Shown: positions 1 to 8,003, counted from the first letter of the stretch. The stretch is 64,000 nt of DNA from Candidatus Paracaedimonas acanthamoebae (GCA_017307065.1 JAFKGL010000012.1:1-64000); one strand, 5' to 3'. A program made the numbers and translations. Notes: a model not told the origin generated them from the letters alone.

Positions 1-1041
1 CATCATCTTGAGCTTGCGCATAAACGGCCGGCCTTTGAGAATAATGGAGGATTTTTACAGGCTGAAACGGCCCAAAAGAAAGCCCTCCTAAATTATGTCC
101 GGCAAGGAGAAGCAAAACACCTGGAAAGCATGGAAATAAAAAATCTAACGACGGGAGTTGAAGCTGATGGAGGATATCTAATTCCCCAGGTGATCGCTGA
201 TCGTATTGGTCGAGATCTGGAAGATTTATCGCCGATACGAGCTATCTCATCCGTCATCACAATTTCGGCCAGTGCAATTGAACTCTTGTTGGATAAAGAA
301 GGAGCTGAAGTTGGTTGGGTGACTGAGATCGCAGAACGTCCAGAAACAAAGACGCCTACTTTAATGAAGTTGCGGATTCCCGTACATGAGCTTTATGCCA
401 AACCGCGTGCCACGCAAAAGTTGTTAGATGATGCGCGGGTTGATGTTGAGTCATGGCTCGCAGGGCGGATTGCCACGAAACTTTCTCAGGTCGAAAATCA
501 TGCCTTTATTCAGGGAGATGGGGATAATAAGCCCAAAGGATTCTTAACCTATGAAACGAAGGATCGTGCAACGTGGGAATGGGGTAAGCTTGAGCATATT
601 AAAACAGGGAAAGATGGGGCTTTTTCAGATCAAAATGCAGCCGATATCTTGATCGAAACCATGAATGCCTTAAAGCCTGAATATCAAAAAGGGGCCGTAT
701 GGTTAATGTCTCGGTCTGCCCATGCCATGGTCCGCAAACTTAAAGATCAAAACCATCACTATCTCTGGCAGCCAGGATTAGCCGATGACGTGAGTCCGAC
801 TTTGCTGGGGTATCCTGTTGTCTTGGCGGAAGATATGCCGTCTTTGGTTGCAGGTACTCCCTCAAAATCTATCGTCTTTGGTAATTTTAGAGAAGGGTAT
901 CAAATTGTTGATCGAGCGGGGATGCGTATTCTAAGAGATCCATTTAGTTCAAAACCGTATGTGGAATTTTATACCACAAAACGCGTGGGAGGCGACGTGA
1001 TTAATTTTGAAGCCCTCAAAGTAATTTTCTTTGCAGCTTAG
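1..1041 (+). CDS. Phage/GTA major capsid protein (HK97 fold), 5' end outside window
   Basis: The reading frame is open from the first base of the window, so the gene starts upstream; the first in-frame ATG inside (position 130) lies within the protein and is not the likely start. The 346 visible codons read as the main part of an HK97-type capsid subunit: a stretch ending KALLNYVRQGE just before the mature domain, then TTGVEADGGYLIPQ, SPIRAISSV, a central SRSAHAMVRKLKD region, LGYPVVLAEDMP, and a C-terminal FGNFREGYQIVDRAG...PFSSKPYVEFYTTKRVGG typical of these subunits. It builds the icosahedral shell of a phage or gene transfer agent. The three following genes are head-tail junction parts in standard order. 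The frame shows no stop or shift, so the visible part is intact. The prohead protease and terminase would be expected further upstream. Confidence 0.9.
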   Translation, partial: HHLELAHKRPAFENNGGFLQAETAQKKALLNYVRQGEAKHLESMEIKNLTTGVEADGGYLIPQVIADRIGRDLEDLSPIRAISSVITISASAIELLLDKEGAEVGWVTEIAERPETKTPTLMKLRIPVHELYAKPRATQKLLDDARVDVESWLAGRIATKLSQVENHAFIQGDGDNKPKGFLTYETKDRATWEWGKLEHIKTGKDGAFSDQNAADILIETMNALKPEYQKGAVWLMSRSAHAMVRKLKDQNHHYLWQPGLADDVSPTLLGYPVVLAEDMPSLVAGTPSKSIVFGNFREGYQIVDRAGMRILRDPFSSKPYVEFYTTKRVGGDVINFEALKVIFFAA

Positions 1042-1151
1042 AAAAGGAGGAGGGTGAGCTTCAAAAATGTTTTTTTCGGAGTCCCCTCACTCACGTAATA
1101 ATTTTTTAATAGTCTTTTTGTTAAGATAAACTTCTAGGGGAAAGATAAAAA

Positions 1152-1772
1152 ATGAGTTTAACGTTATTACACCATCCAGGAAAAGAACCTGTGACTTTGG
1201 CGGATGTAAAAGCTTTTTTAAGGATTGAGAGTTCTGAAGAAGATGAACTCTTAAAGCATCTCATCAAAACAGCGCGACTTGCTGTTGAAGCATTTACAGC
1301 CCGTTCACTTATTCATCAGACGTGGCGCTTTACGGTAAATGCGGGTTTTTGCATGACGAAAAGTGACAATGGTTTCCTAACCGGAAACCACCGTCACCAT
1401 GATCAAGGCATTGAGCTTCCGCGGTCACCTTTTGTCGAACTTTTGAGCTGCCCGAAACTTATCGAGCCATATCGCCAATGTGAGTTAAAAGATTATCGTC
1501 TTGATACCGCAGGGCGCATTGCCAAACTTTATTTCGGAAAAACCTTAAGCCTTGAGGCCAGCCGGAACAGCATGATCCAAGTTGATTTTAAGGCAGGTTA
1601 TGGTTTGCATCATAAGGATATTCCTGAATCCCTTCAGCATGGGATCTTAATGATGGTGGCGGAGCTTTTTGAAAAGCGTGTCTCCAGCAATGATAATCAA
1701 GCTGTTCCTCTTCCGTTGTGTAATGCGGCCATTCAATTGATTCAACCTTATCGTGTTCAGCGATTAGGGTAG
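1152..1772 (+). CDS. Head-tail connector protein (phiE125 gp8 / GTA gp6-like)
   Basis: This 206-residue protein resembles the family of phage head-tail connectors that includes phiE125 gp8 and RcGTA gp6. Its N-terminus has the family pattern: PVTLADVKAFLRI followed by an acidic EEDELLKHLIKTARLAVEAFTAR helix and TWRF. The middle carries DYRLDTAGRIAKLY and the C-terminus a helix with GILMMVAELFEKR. It would form the adaptor ring joining portal and tail. A purine-rich ribosome site (AGGGGAAAG) lies 8-10 bases before the ATG. The 110-base gap after the capsid gene is larger than the other gaps in the block and might contain a separate start of transcription, but no clear promoter was seen. The family call rests on sequence pattern and position; moderately sure. 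Confidence 0.75.
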   Translation: MSLTLLHHPGKEPVTLADVKAFLRIESSEEDELLKHLIKTARLAVEAFTARSLIHQTWRFTVNAGFCMTKSDNGFLTGNHRHHDQGIELPRSPFVELLSCPKLIEPYRQCELKDYRLDTAGRIAKLYFGKTLSLEASRNSMIQVDFKAGYGLHHKDIPESLQHGILMMVAELFEKRVSSNDNQAVPLPLCNAAIQLIQPYRVQRLG

Positions 1773-1795
1773 ACTGACGAAAAAGGAATCAAAAG

Positions 1796-2167
1796 ATGAA
1801 AACAACCTTAAATAGTTTGCAAGAGCTTGTGCTTGTACAGCAAAATAGGCCTCTATCAGATCAAGAAGGAAGGGTGAGAGAAGAGTGGCAAGATATCGGT
1901 CGACTCTGGGTAAAACGAGAGATATTACCTCCTATAAGGCGCCATATGGGGCATGCCACGCGAGGGTATCGGCTCGGGGCAAAATATCTTGAGAATCCCA
2001 TTTATATATTCTCTGCTCGTCGTCATATTCTTATTAAAGCCGGAATGCGTCTTAAAGGCGCGCGGACCTCTTACACTATTTTTGCAGATGGAGAAGATGA
2101 TCTTCATGGAGGATGGCAACAGTTCTGTGGGATGGCTTTAAAAGATCATGAAGAGGAGAAGAAATGA
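1796..2167 (+). CDS. Probable head closure / head-tail joining protein
   Basis: A 123-residue basic protein in the slot that head closure (stopper) proteins occupy between the connector and the tail terminator, corresponding to g7 in the GTA order. It has the features of the SPP1 gp16/HK97 gp10-like group: a short N-terminal strand region, a W-x-D-I-G-R-L-W-V-K-R segment in the first third, then beta-rich sequence with RYRLGAKYLENPIYIFSAR-like alternation and a C-terminal YTIFADGEDD. The resemblance is weak by eye; position is the main argument. It overlaps the next gene by ATGA, which suggests translational coupling. Complete and in frame. Confidence 0.55.
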   Translation: MKTTLNSLQELVLVQQNRPLSDQEGRVREEWQDIGRLWVKREILPPIRRHMGHATRGYRLGAKYLENPIYIFSARRHILIKAGMRLKGARTSYTIFADGEDDLHGGWQQFCGMALKDHEEEKK

Positions 2168-2538
2168 CAAAGATTTCGGTGTTTCCTTTGATCGAGAACC
2201 TCTTAAAAGAAGATATTTTGGTATATGGTTTTGTGCCCCCAGAGGCGAGAACTCCTTATGTTGTTTATGAGGAAATAAGTCAATCATGGTCTTTCCCTGA
2301 TGTGACGCGAGGAACAATCACGTTTAATTTGAGAGCCGTCAGTACCTATAAAGGAGCTCAAGAAATCACTCAAATGACGGCGCTTTTGAAGCAAAAATTG
2401 GAAGGACAGGAAGTTTCCATGGAGCCTCATGGGAAAGGATTATTTCGGTTTGTTGGTCAAGAGAACGAGCTGAAAAAGGACGCGATCACGCGGGAATCTT
2501 TGCTGGAATTTCAGGTGTTGTGCGGGGATAAGCAATGA
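2164..2538 (+). CDS. DUF3168-type tail terminator / completion protein
   Basis: A 124-residue protein that matches the DUF3168 (gp17-like tail completion) pattern: an N-terminal helix around LIENLLKED, a V-Y-G-F-V-P-P-E-A-R-T-P-Y-V-V-Y-E-E strand block, a central TFNLRAVSTYKGAQEITQMTALLK block, and a C-terminal ITRESLLEFQVLC strand. In RcGTA this is g8, which caps the tail tube. The start overlaps the previous stop as ATGA. What should follow is the major tail tube gene; instead there are about 140 non-coding bases and then a metabolic gene. The block therefore ends abruptly here, which suggests loss or relocation of the tail module. Confidence 0.7.
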   Translation: MTKISVFPLIENLLKEDILVYGFVPPEARTPYVVYEEISQSWSFPDVTRGTITFNLRAVSTYKGAQEITQMTALLKQKLEGQEVSMEPHGKGLFRFVGQENELKKDAITRESLLEFQVLCGDKQ

Positions 2539-2679
2539 AGCGCAGGGTAAAAAGTAAGATAAAAAAAAGATAGAGAAAAATATTGCTTGAAAGAGGCGCT
2601 CAACCATGATTGGAAGTTTATAAAAAGGTAAAATGAAGTCTTGATGAGCCTCTTTTATCTCTAGCATTATTTATCACTT

Positions 2680-3414
2680 GTGATAATTACAAAGCAGGTG
2701 GAAAGAAAACAAAAGATCGAGATGATGAGCCTTTTACGAAAAGACTTGGCCTATGCCTATCGTATCCATGCTTATTTAGGCTTGGATGACCACACCTATA
2801 CGCATTTATCCGTTCGTGCAGAAGACGGTCATTCCTATTACATCTATCCGTTTGGGCTTTGTTTTGAAGAGGTAACGCCTGAGTGCTTACTGCAAGTCTC
2901 TCTTGAGGGCGAGATTTTAGAAGGTTCTGAGTACCAATATAATGAGACAGGCTATGTGATTCATGGGGCTATTTATCGACGCCGGCCTGATATCAATGCA
3001 ATTTTCCATATTCATACACCTGAGATTGTGGCGGTTTCAGCCCTCAAAAAAGGGTTGCAACCCTTGAGTCAATGGGCCCTTCATTTTTATGATCAAATCG
3101 CTTATCACACTTATAATTCTCTCACGCTTGATCAGGGACAAGGAGCAGATCTTGTTGATGATTTACAAGATAAATTTGTTATGCTGATGAGGAATCATGG
3201 CTCTTTAACGTGTGGCAAGACTCTTCACGAGGCCATGTTTTATACGCATCATCTTCAACAGGCTTGTAAGGCGCAGTGTTTAGCGTTGGCCATGAATCAA
3301 GAGCTTATGATTCCTGATGAATCGATCTGTGCAAAAACGGTGAAAGAGTTACTTTCGTTTGAAAAAGATTTGGGTGCGCGCGATTGGCAAGCTTGGGTGC
3401 GTCGACTTAAGTAA
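2680..3414 (+). CDS. Class II aldolase/adducin family protein
   Basis: This protein has the class II aldolase/adducin fold used by fuculose-phosphate and ribulose-phosphate aldolases and by catalytically unassigned relatives. Seen: [19 protein letters not shown] near the start, the metal-binding FHIHTPE (two His), the HGSLTCGKT motif, and a third-His region [12 protein letters not shown]. These would bind a divalent metal that activates a sugar-phosphate or hydroxy-acid substrate. The substrate cannot be told; the HLSVRAEDG opening resembles the broad adducin-like subgroup rather than a named aldolase. The start is uncertain: the longest frame begins at a GTG (2680) with no good ribosome site, and ATGs at 2722 and 2725 would still keep the whole domain. 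It stands alone between a phage remnant and a convergent kinase gene. Confidence 0.85.
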   Translation: MIITKQVERKQKIEMMSLLRKDLAYAYRIHAYLGLDDHTYTHLSVRAEDGHSYYIYPFGLCFEEVTPECLLQVSLEGEILEGSEYQYNETGYVIHGAIYRRRPDINAIFHIHTPEIVAVSALKKGLQPLSQWALHFYDQIAYHTYNSLTLDQGQGADLVDDLQDKFVMLMRNHGSLTCGKTLHEAMFYTHHLQQACKAQCLALAMNQELMIPDESICAKTVKELLSFEKDLGARDWQAWVRRLK

Positions 3415-3490
3415 GTCATCTCTCAAGAGAGGATGCGAGGAAGAAAACTTTTCTCAACAGATATTTCTCTTTTCTTATCAACGAAAGGAG

Positions 3491-4597
3491 TTATTTTTTT
3501 GGCAAGGTGAACCAAAAGGTAGAGCCTTTATTGAGGCTAGATTGCACGCCTATTTCGCCCCCATGATCTTCTATGATTTTTTTACATGAAGCTAAACCAA
3601 TCCCAGAACCCGGATATTGGGATTTTCGATGAAGTCGGACAAAGATATTAAAGATATTAGCATGGTATTTTTTATCAATACCTATTCCATTATCAGTAAT
3701 GTTGATAAGCCAAGCGTCTTTTTTCTCTTCTGCCGTGATTGTGATTATCGGCGTTTCACTGCCGTTGAATTTTAAAGCATTACTGATAAGGTTATGCATG
3801 ACTTGAGTGAGGAGAGTGACATCGGCATAAACTTTTGGTAAATCACTCCACTGAATAACAGCATTTTTTTCTTTAATTTTCTTAGCAAGGGTAATCTGGG
3901 TATTTTTGATTATTTTTTCAAAATTAAAGAAGGATTTATCCGGTTTATGAAGCCCCATTTGGGAATAATTTAAGATTCCTTGAACAAGAGCCCGCATGTA
4001 AGTGGCGCCATCATGAATGATATTAAGATAATCGTTAATATCTGCAAGGTCTTTATTTTGCAGTTTTTCTTCAACTAAATGAATGTAATTTGTAATGGTT
4101 CGAAGAGGTTCCGTCAAATCATGGGCGCACATGTGCGCAAATTGTTTTAATTCATTATTGGATTTTTTTAGCTGGGTTAGCATTTTTTCCATTTTCTTCT
4201 CAACAATCTTACGTTCTGTAATATGCTCAACAAACATAATAAGGCCTCCAATGTGGCCAGGAGATTTATACCATGGTAAGTTTTCCCATCTGAGATACTC
4301 AACACTACCATTTGAGCGTATAAAAACGTCTTCATCACATTTTATATGCTCTCCTTTTAAACATCGCTGGTGGACTTCTTTCCATCGTTCAGGAAGGTCG
4401 GGAACCACTTCATAGTGCAATTTTCCGATGATGTCGCTCTCGGGTAAATTCGTTTCCTCAAACCAGCGATCACTTGTAATGATATATTGTAATTTGTCAT
4501 CAAGCATAGCAACAGCTGTTGGCATTGTTTTAATAAAGACTTTGAGAAGATCTTCATTTTCTTTTTGAATTACAAGATCTTTTAGGTGGTTTTTCAA
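3491..4597 (-). CDS. Cytosolic PAS-domain sensor histidine kinase
   Basis: A 368-residue kinase without membrane segments. Residues about 15-130 form one PAS/PAC domain (LLKVFIKTMPTAVAMLDD ... FVEHITERK), followed by a coiled coil and a dimerisation box with the phospho-acceptor His159 in AHDLTEPLR. The ATPase domain shows the N box (HNLISNALKF), G1 (DNGIGI) and G2 (GSGIGLASCKKIIEDHGG), and ends in GSTFWFTLP. The HDLTEPLR type of H-box is common in phytochrome-like and orphan kinases whose partners are single-domain Rcp1-type receivers. No response regulator is adjacent. The receiver with HTH at 7269-8003 is the nearest candidate partner and is of that Rcp1-like type. The signal is unknown; the PAS domain shows no obvious cofactor Cys or His motif. 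Confidence 0.9.
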   Translation of the reverse strand: MKNHLKDLVIQKENEDLLKVFIKTMPTAVAMLDDKLQYIITSDRWFEETNLPESDIIGKLHYEVVPDLPERWKEVHQRCLKGEHIKCDEDVFIRSNGSVEYLRWENLPWYKSPGHIGGLIMFVEHITERKIVEKKMEKMLTQLKKSNNELKQFAHMCAHDLTEPLRTITNYIHLVEEKLQNKDLADINDYLNIIHDGATYMRALVQGILNYSQMGLHKPDKSFFNFEKIIKNTQITLAKKIKEKNAVIQWSDLPKVYADVTLLTQVMHNLISNALKFNGSETPIITITAEEKKDAWLINITDNGIGIDKKYHANIFNIFVRLHRKSQYPGSGIGLASCKKIIEDHGGEIGVQSSLNKGSTFWFTLPKK

Positions 4598-4787
4598 AAA
4601 AAAATCCTTGAGTTTAAATTAATAAAAATTTTCATAAGGGTTAACTTTATTATAAAATAACTATAAGGCGGTATAATAAAAAATTTTTATTATTAAAAGT
4701 TTAAAAAAAGAAGAAATTTCTTTTGAAAGTTAAGCGGCCAATATTCCAAAAATTTAGTTTAAGGAAATAGCGGCTAAGTGAGTAAAC

Positions 4788-4817
4788 GAGGGTTTGTAGG
4801 AATTCCTACAAACCCTC
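4788..4817. repeat. 30-base perfect palindrome after BON lipoprotein gene
   Basis: The arms GAGGGTTTGTAGGAA and TTCCTACAAACCCTC are exact reverse complements with no spacer. It sits six bases beyond the stop of the minus-strand BON gene. The position suggests a transcription terminator, but there is no strong T run on either side, and a hairpin with no loop must open a few central pairs. It could also be a protein-binding site or a small palindromic repeat. Confidence 0.6.
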
Positions 4818-4822
4818 TGTTA

Positions 4823-5143
4823 TTAGCGTTGTACTTTGATATTATTTATAATTTTCTTAATACCTTTGGTTTGGCGAGCAATTCTTTCTGCTGTGTTTGC
4901 TTGTTCCCGTGTTTTGACAAAACCACTTAATTGAACAGTATCCTTGAATGTATCAACATGGATTTCTGTGGCATTCAGGGATGGTTCCGCGATCAGTAAT
5001 GACTTGATGTTTGCCGTTTTCCCAGAGTCATCAATATATTCTCCTGGCGTTTCCCGATCGTGAAAAACCGCACAGCCCGTTAAGAGGGTTCCAGTTAATA
5101 CCGTTGTCAAAATAATAGTTGAAAATATCGTTTTATTTTTCAT
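4823..5143 (-). CDS. BON-domain lipoprotein
   Basis: A 106-residue exported protein. Residues 1-24 form a lipoprotein signal ending in the lipobox LTGC, so Cys24 would be lipidated and the protein anchored in the envelope. The rest is one BON domain (about 40-104): TANIKSLLIAEPSLNATEIHVDTFKDTVQLSGFV and a second half AERIARQTKGIKKIINNIKV, as in OsmY and the DolP family. BON domains bind phospholipid surfaces and support envelope integrity. A single domain is shorter than OsmY or DolP, which have two. It is monocistronic, ends at a strong palindrome, and is divergent from the gene at 5320. The family call is safe; the exact role is not known. Confidence 0.85.
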   Translation of the reverse strand: MKNKTIFSTIILTTVLTGTLLTGCAVFHDRETPGEYIDDSGKTANIKSLLIAEPSLNATEIHVDTFKDTVQLSGFVKTREQANTAERIARQTKGIKKIINNIKVQR

Positions 5144-5319
5144 GAGTATATTCCTTTCTGCTGGTGTCTATCTACACAACAGTAATCCAAAAAAAATTAT
5201 ATAACCATGCGAATTATTGAGAAAATATCAACTATTATGATTCTCTACTTTTGCTCATACTACTTAGGGGAAGGTCTTGCCCTATGTCTAATTAAGGGTT
5301 TAACTCAGGAAGGTTTTAT

Positions 5320-5817
5320 ATGGTGGCGAAGCAAGCGGAAGATATAAAAAAAGGAATATCTCTGAATAAAAATGCGAATCAAGAGCAAATCATAGATCAA
5401 TATAAGATCCTTAGTGATTCAATTAATACGAGTAATCAGCAGCGGGAATCAGCCAATAATTTTTGGGTTACCGTTAATTCGTTGGGGATTTCTTCAATTG
5501 TTTATATAAGAGATATCTTTAATCTCAATAATCAACAAAAACCTTTGATCATTTGGGTTCTTGTTTTGCTTGGTTTTGTTCTCTGTTGTTCATGGTTAAG
5601 TTATTTAGCAACAATCAAAAAAACCATTGAACAAAAACGCGCTTTGCTTTTAGTGATCGAGAATTATTTACCATTGCCTATATTTGGCACTTTACTTCAT
5701 AAGGCTTACTTGGATGAAATCAAAAATTCGCTGACTCTTCGAGAAATGTTTGTGCCTATTTCTTTTTTAGCGGCTTATATACTTTTAGGATTGATCTTAA
5801 TAATGTCCCATAATTAA
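5320..5817 (+). CDS. Small membrane protein, RipA-family-like
   Basis: A 165-residue protein with a hydrophilic N-terminal helix and at least two clear membrane segments (about 74-98 and 144-163), plus a weaker hydrophobic stretch near 48-66. The segment DQYKILSDSINTSNQQRESANNFW resembles the YKLYVE...RRxxANNFF signature of the RipA family of octameric inner-membrane proteins, which are found in several intracellular bacteria and whose molecular function is unknown. I am only moderately sure of the family. A ribosome site (AGGAAGG-like, in ctcaggaaggttttat) precedes the ATG. The next gene follows after 23 bases, so the two may be co-transcribed and end at the terminator near 6365. Confidence 0.6.
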   Translation: MVAKQAEDIKKGISLNKNANQEQIIDQYKILSDSINTSNQQRESANNFWVTVNSLGISSIVYIRDIFNLNNQQKPLIIWVLVLLGFVLCCSWLSYLATIKKTIEQKRALLLVIENYLPLPIFGTLLHKAYLDEIKNSLTLREMFVPISFLAAYILLGLILIMSHN

Positions 5818-5840
5818 CTTTAAAAAAGGAAGAAATATAA

Positions 5841-6269
5841 ATGGTTACATCGAACGTACTAGTATTAATTACAGATAGTAAAGTAGCTAAATTTTATTCT
5901 TCTAAAGGGAAGAAAGTCCAACATCTGTTGAAGGGCATAAAAGCAGAAAAATGGTGGAAAGTTTTACTCCAAAAAGGGCGCGATAATTTTTTTCGTAAAA
6001 GGGGAGTTTCAAGTCATTTTCTAGATCCTCATCATGAGGCAAAAGAAAATGAAAGAAGAAGCTTTTCGTTAGAAATTAGTCGGGTCCTTGAAAATATCCT
6101 TAAATTGTATCCTACGGAATGTATTATTGTATTTTCTGAACCCAAAATGCTTGGTGAACTTAGGAAAAATCTAGATCCTAAGTTCAAAGATTTTATTCAT
6201 AAAGAGGTTAGTAAAGATCTTACACATTGTACGCTTCAAGAAATTTCAAATCATTTGAAAAATATCTGA
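5841..6269 (+). CDS. Host-attachment-type protein (PF10116 family)
   Basis: A 142-residue soluble protein with the pattern of the family annotated as protein required for attachment to host cells. Seen: an N-terminal strand VLVLITDSKVAKFYSS, a central HHEAKENERRSFSLEISRVLEN helix, the strand CIIVFSEPKMLGELRKNLDP, and the C-terminal VSKDLTHCTLQEISNHL. The KDLTH motif and LG-x-LR-x-x-LDP are hallmarks of the family. The name comes from one plant-associated bacterium; the fold resembles eRF1 domain 2/3-like proteins, and a role in stress or ribosome-linked processes is as likely as attachment. No signal peptide, so a direct surface role is not supported here. AAGGAAG lies just before the start. 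Confidence 0.8.
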   Translation: MVTSNVLVLITDSKVAKFYSSKGKKVQHLLKGIKAEKWWKVLLQKGRDNFFRKRGVSSHFLDPHHEAKENERRSFSLEISRVLENILKLYPTECIIVFSEPKMLGELRKNLDPKFKDFIHKEVSKDLTHCTLQEISNHLKNI

Positions 6270-6364
6270 GAATTTTTTTCTCGAGAGATATAAAAAGTTT
6301 AACTCATGCAAAAAGAAGAAGGCGTCAAAGTCCCGGAAAACCTTATAAATTCCAAAAGAGGAAA

Positions 6365-6398
6365 CCCCTTTTCTTAAGAAGAGAAGGGGAATTTTTTT
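6365..6398 (+). terminator. Intrinsic terminator after host-attachment gene
   Basis: A stem of CCCCTTTTCTT with AAGAGAAGGGG (one G-T pair, 3-base loop) is followed by seven T residues. It lies about 100 bases after the stop of the gene ending at 6269 and would end the 5320-6269 transcript. Confidence 0.8.
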
Positions 6399-6405
6399 AT
6401 ATCCT

Positions 6406-6678
6406 CTATTTTTTAATATCTTTAATAGCAGCTGAGAATTTTTCTGTTAATTTTTGGAAAATATTTGATGCAAGAGGGCGAAATTTCCCCCATTCTTCTT
6501 CTTTTGAGATTCTTATTTTTTTGTAAATATCAAAAGCATCTTGAAGATAAGGATTAATGTCGTCTAATTTTTTATTAAAGAACTCATTGCCTGAAGCGTT
6601 TGTAATGTAAGAAATATTTTTATCAAAAGAGTAAAATTTTTTCTTCAGTTTTTTTATAAAATCTTGTTTGGAATTCAT
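6406..6678 (-). CDS. Small hypothetical protein
   Basis: A 90-residue lysine-rich soluble protein without signal peptide or membrane segment. It appears largely helical (KKLKKKFYSF ... LQDAFDIYKKI ... FQKLTEKFSAAIKDIKK). No family recognised. Support for it being real: AAGGGGAAGAG precedes the ATG at good spacing, the base use is like neighbouring genes, and the competing plus-strand frame has poor composition. It ends close to the terminator hairpin at 6365. Confidence 0.6.
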   Translation of the reverse strand: MNSKQDFIKKLKKKFYSFDKNISYITNASGNEFFNKKLDDINPYLQDAFDIYKKIRISKEEEWGKFRPLASNIFQKLTEKFSAAIKDIKK

Positions 6679-6835
6679 TTCTCTTCCCCTTGAGTTATAA
6701 ATATTATTTCCAATAATCAGTTTTCATCAAAAGAGATAAATGTAAAAGTTTAAAAAATAAGTGATTTTCTTCTGTTTTTATTCTTATTTTTAATCCTATT
6801 TAACAAATGTACAAAATATAGGAGTAATATTTCCA

Positions 6836-7198
6836 ATGGCTCAAGTTCAGAAGAAAGCAGTTAATTATAATAATGAGGAAATTACCAAACCTCAGATTGA
6901 GGTTAAAAAGACAGAAAAAGAAAGTTCAAGCAAAAGTAAATTCTTAAAATATTATGCAAAGTACATGTTATGTATGGGGATTGTGGGTCAATCTCTTTTT
7001 TATCTTCAAGCCATTAAGATTTTTCTTACAGGGAATGCTCAAGGGGTTTCTTTGAGTGGATTTACAATCGCTCTTTTTTCTTCCATAAGTTGGGTTATTT
7101 ATGGTCACCTTCTTAAGGATAAAATCCTTATGAGCGTAAATATTATAGCTGTATTAGGGGCTATTTTAACCCTGGCTGCTATTCTATGGGCTACGTAA
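6836..7198 (+). CDS. SemiSWEET-like transporter with extended N-terminus
   Basis: About 40 hydrophilic, lysine-rich residues precede a three-helix bundle (about 42-63, 73-92, 97-118) typical of SemiSWEET/MtN3-like proteins, which work as dimers and let small sugars cross the inner membrane by facilitated diffusion. Seen: GQSLFYLQAIKIFLTGNAQGVSLSGF, matching the PQ-loop region (here LQ in place of PQ) and the conserved SxxGVSL turn, then SSISWVIYGHLLKDK with the W-x-x-YG motif, and VNIIAVLGAI with the conserved Asn of helix 3. The PQ-to-LQ change at the hinge and the long charged N-terminus are unusual for SemiSWEETs, which are about 90 residues. GGAG is located 12 bases before the ATG. Substrate not determinable. 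Confidence 0.75.
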   Translation: MAQVQKKAVNYNNEEITKPQIEVKKTEKESSSKSKFLKYYAKYMLCMGIVGQSLFYLQAIKIFLTGNAQGVSLSGFTIALFSSISWVIYGHLLKDKILMSVNIIAVLGAILTLAAILWAT

Positions 7199-7268
7199 GA
7201 GAGGGGAAAAGAGAGGATAATAGTTTATCTTCGAAAAAGTTTTTTCCTCTATTTTTCTATTTTTTTGC

Positions 7269-8003
7269 TTAAACTTGCTCTGGAAAAACGACAGTTTCTA
7301 CCCAATAATCAAGAGCCATTAATAGATTCTTTTTGAAAATTTCAAATTCAAAAGACTTAATAATGTAGCCACTTGCATAATTTTTATAGGCATTGACCAT
7401 ATCCATCTTGCTTAAGCTACTGGTTAGGACAAGGACGGGAATTCCTTGCAAATCACGATCTTGCTTTAACGCTCTGAGGATAGAAAGACCATTGACTTTA
7501 GGAAGGTTAAGGTCAAGAAGAATGATGTCTGGGCGTGAAAAAGAGGTCAGAGAAATCTTATGGCGTAAAAAATCAAGGACTTCATCTCCCTCATGTAAGC
7601 AGTAAATATCAAATTGATATTTTGCAGATTCAAGAACTTTCCGGACTAGAAATTCGTCGGCTGGATTATCTTCAATAAGAAGTAAATTAATATGTCCTTT
7701 TGTTTCAAGAGAAATAAGATCATCTGTTTTTATTTCTTTTTCCTGAAGAAGTTCCGGGTTAAATCCTTCAAAAAAACAGTTAGAAGTAGTTTTAAAGATC
7801 GTCGTAAGCTTGTAAAGCATACTTGCAGAAATTTTAGTAAGCCCCTGCTCATATTTATGAATTTGTTGATGCGAAACACCAACTTTTTCTGCTAAATCTG
7901 AAAGGGTCCAACCTACTTTTTCTCTAAAATCTCTTAATTTTTGTCCTACAAAAATGTCAACTGGGTTTATTTCTGTTTCGGTATTATGGGTTGATTTTCT
8001 CAT
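7269..8003 (-). CDS. XRE-type HTH fused to CheY/Rcp1-type receiver
   Basis: An unusual 244-residue response regulator with the DNA-binding part first. Residues 18-75 form an XRE/Cro HTH (LRDFREKVGWTLSDLAEKVGVSHQQIHKYEQG in family order). After a linker, residues 104-235 form a receiver: acidic pocket E111/D112 in LLLIEDNPADE, phospho-acceptor Asp164 in ILLDLNLPKVNG, Thr194/Ser195 in LVLTSS, and Lys216. The PADEFLVRK start is typical of Rcp1-like receivers that serve cytosolic phytochrome-like kinases. All catalytic residues are present, so it should be phosphorylatable. Candidate partner: the orphan kinase at 3491-4597. Transcription factors usually carry the receiver at the N-terminus, so phosphorylation here may control dimerisation of a C-terminal module instead. 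Confidence 0.85.
   Translation of the reverse strand: MRKSTHNTETEINPVDIFVGQKLRDFREKVGWTLSDLAEKVGVSHQQIHKYEQGLTKISASMLYKLTTIFKTTSNCFFEGFNPELLQEKEIKTDDLISLETKGHINLLLIEDNPADEFLVRKVLESAKYQFDIYCLHEGDEVLDFLRHKISLTSFSRPDIILLDLNLPKVNGLSILRALKQDRDLQGIPVLVLTSSLSKMDMVNAYKNYASGYIIKSFEFEIFKKNLLMALDYWVETVVFPEQV

Noticed and set aside
1042-1151. Possible terminator between capsid and connector genes
   Set aside because: The GGGTGAG and CTCACTC parts pair poorly and no T run is properly placed.
3359-3589. Plus-strand frame overlapping the ends of the aldolase and kinase genes
   Set aside because: Overlaps two solid genes in other frames and has no ribosome site.
6227-6526. Plus-strand frame after the host-attachment gene
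   Set aside because: Begins inside that gene and runs through its terminator hairpin and T run.
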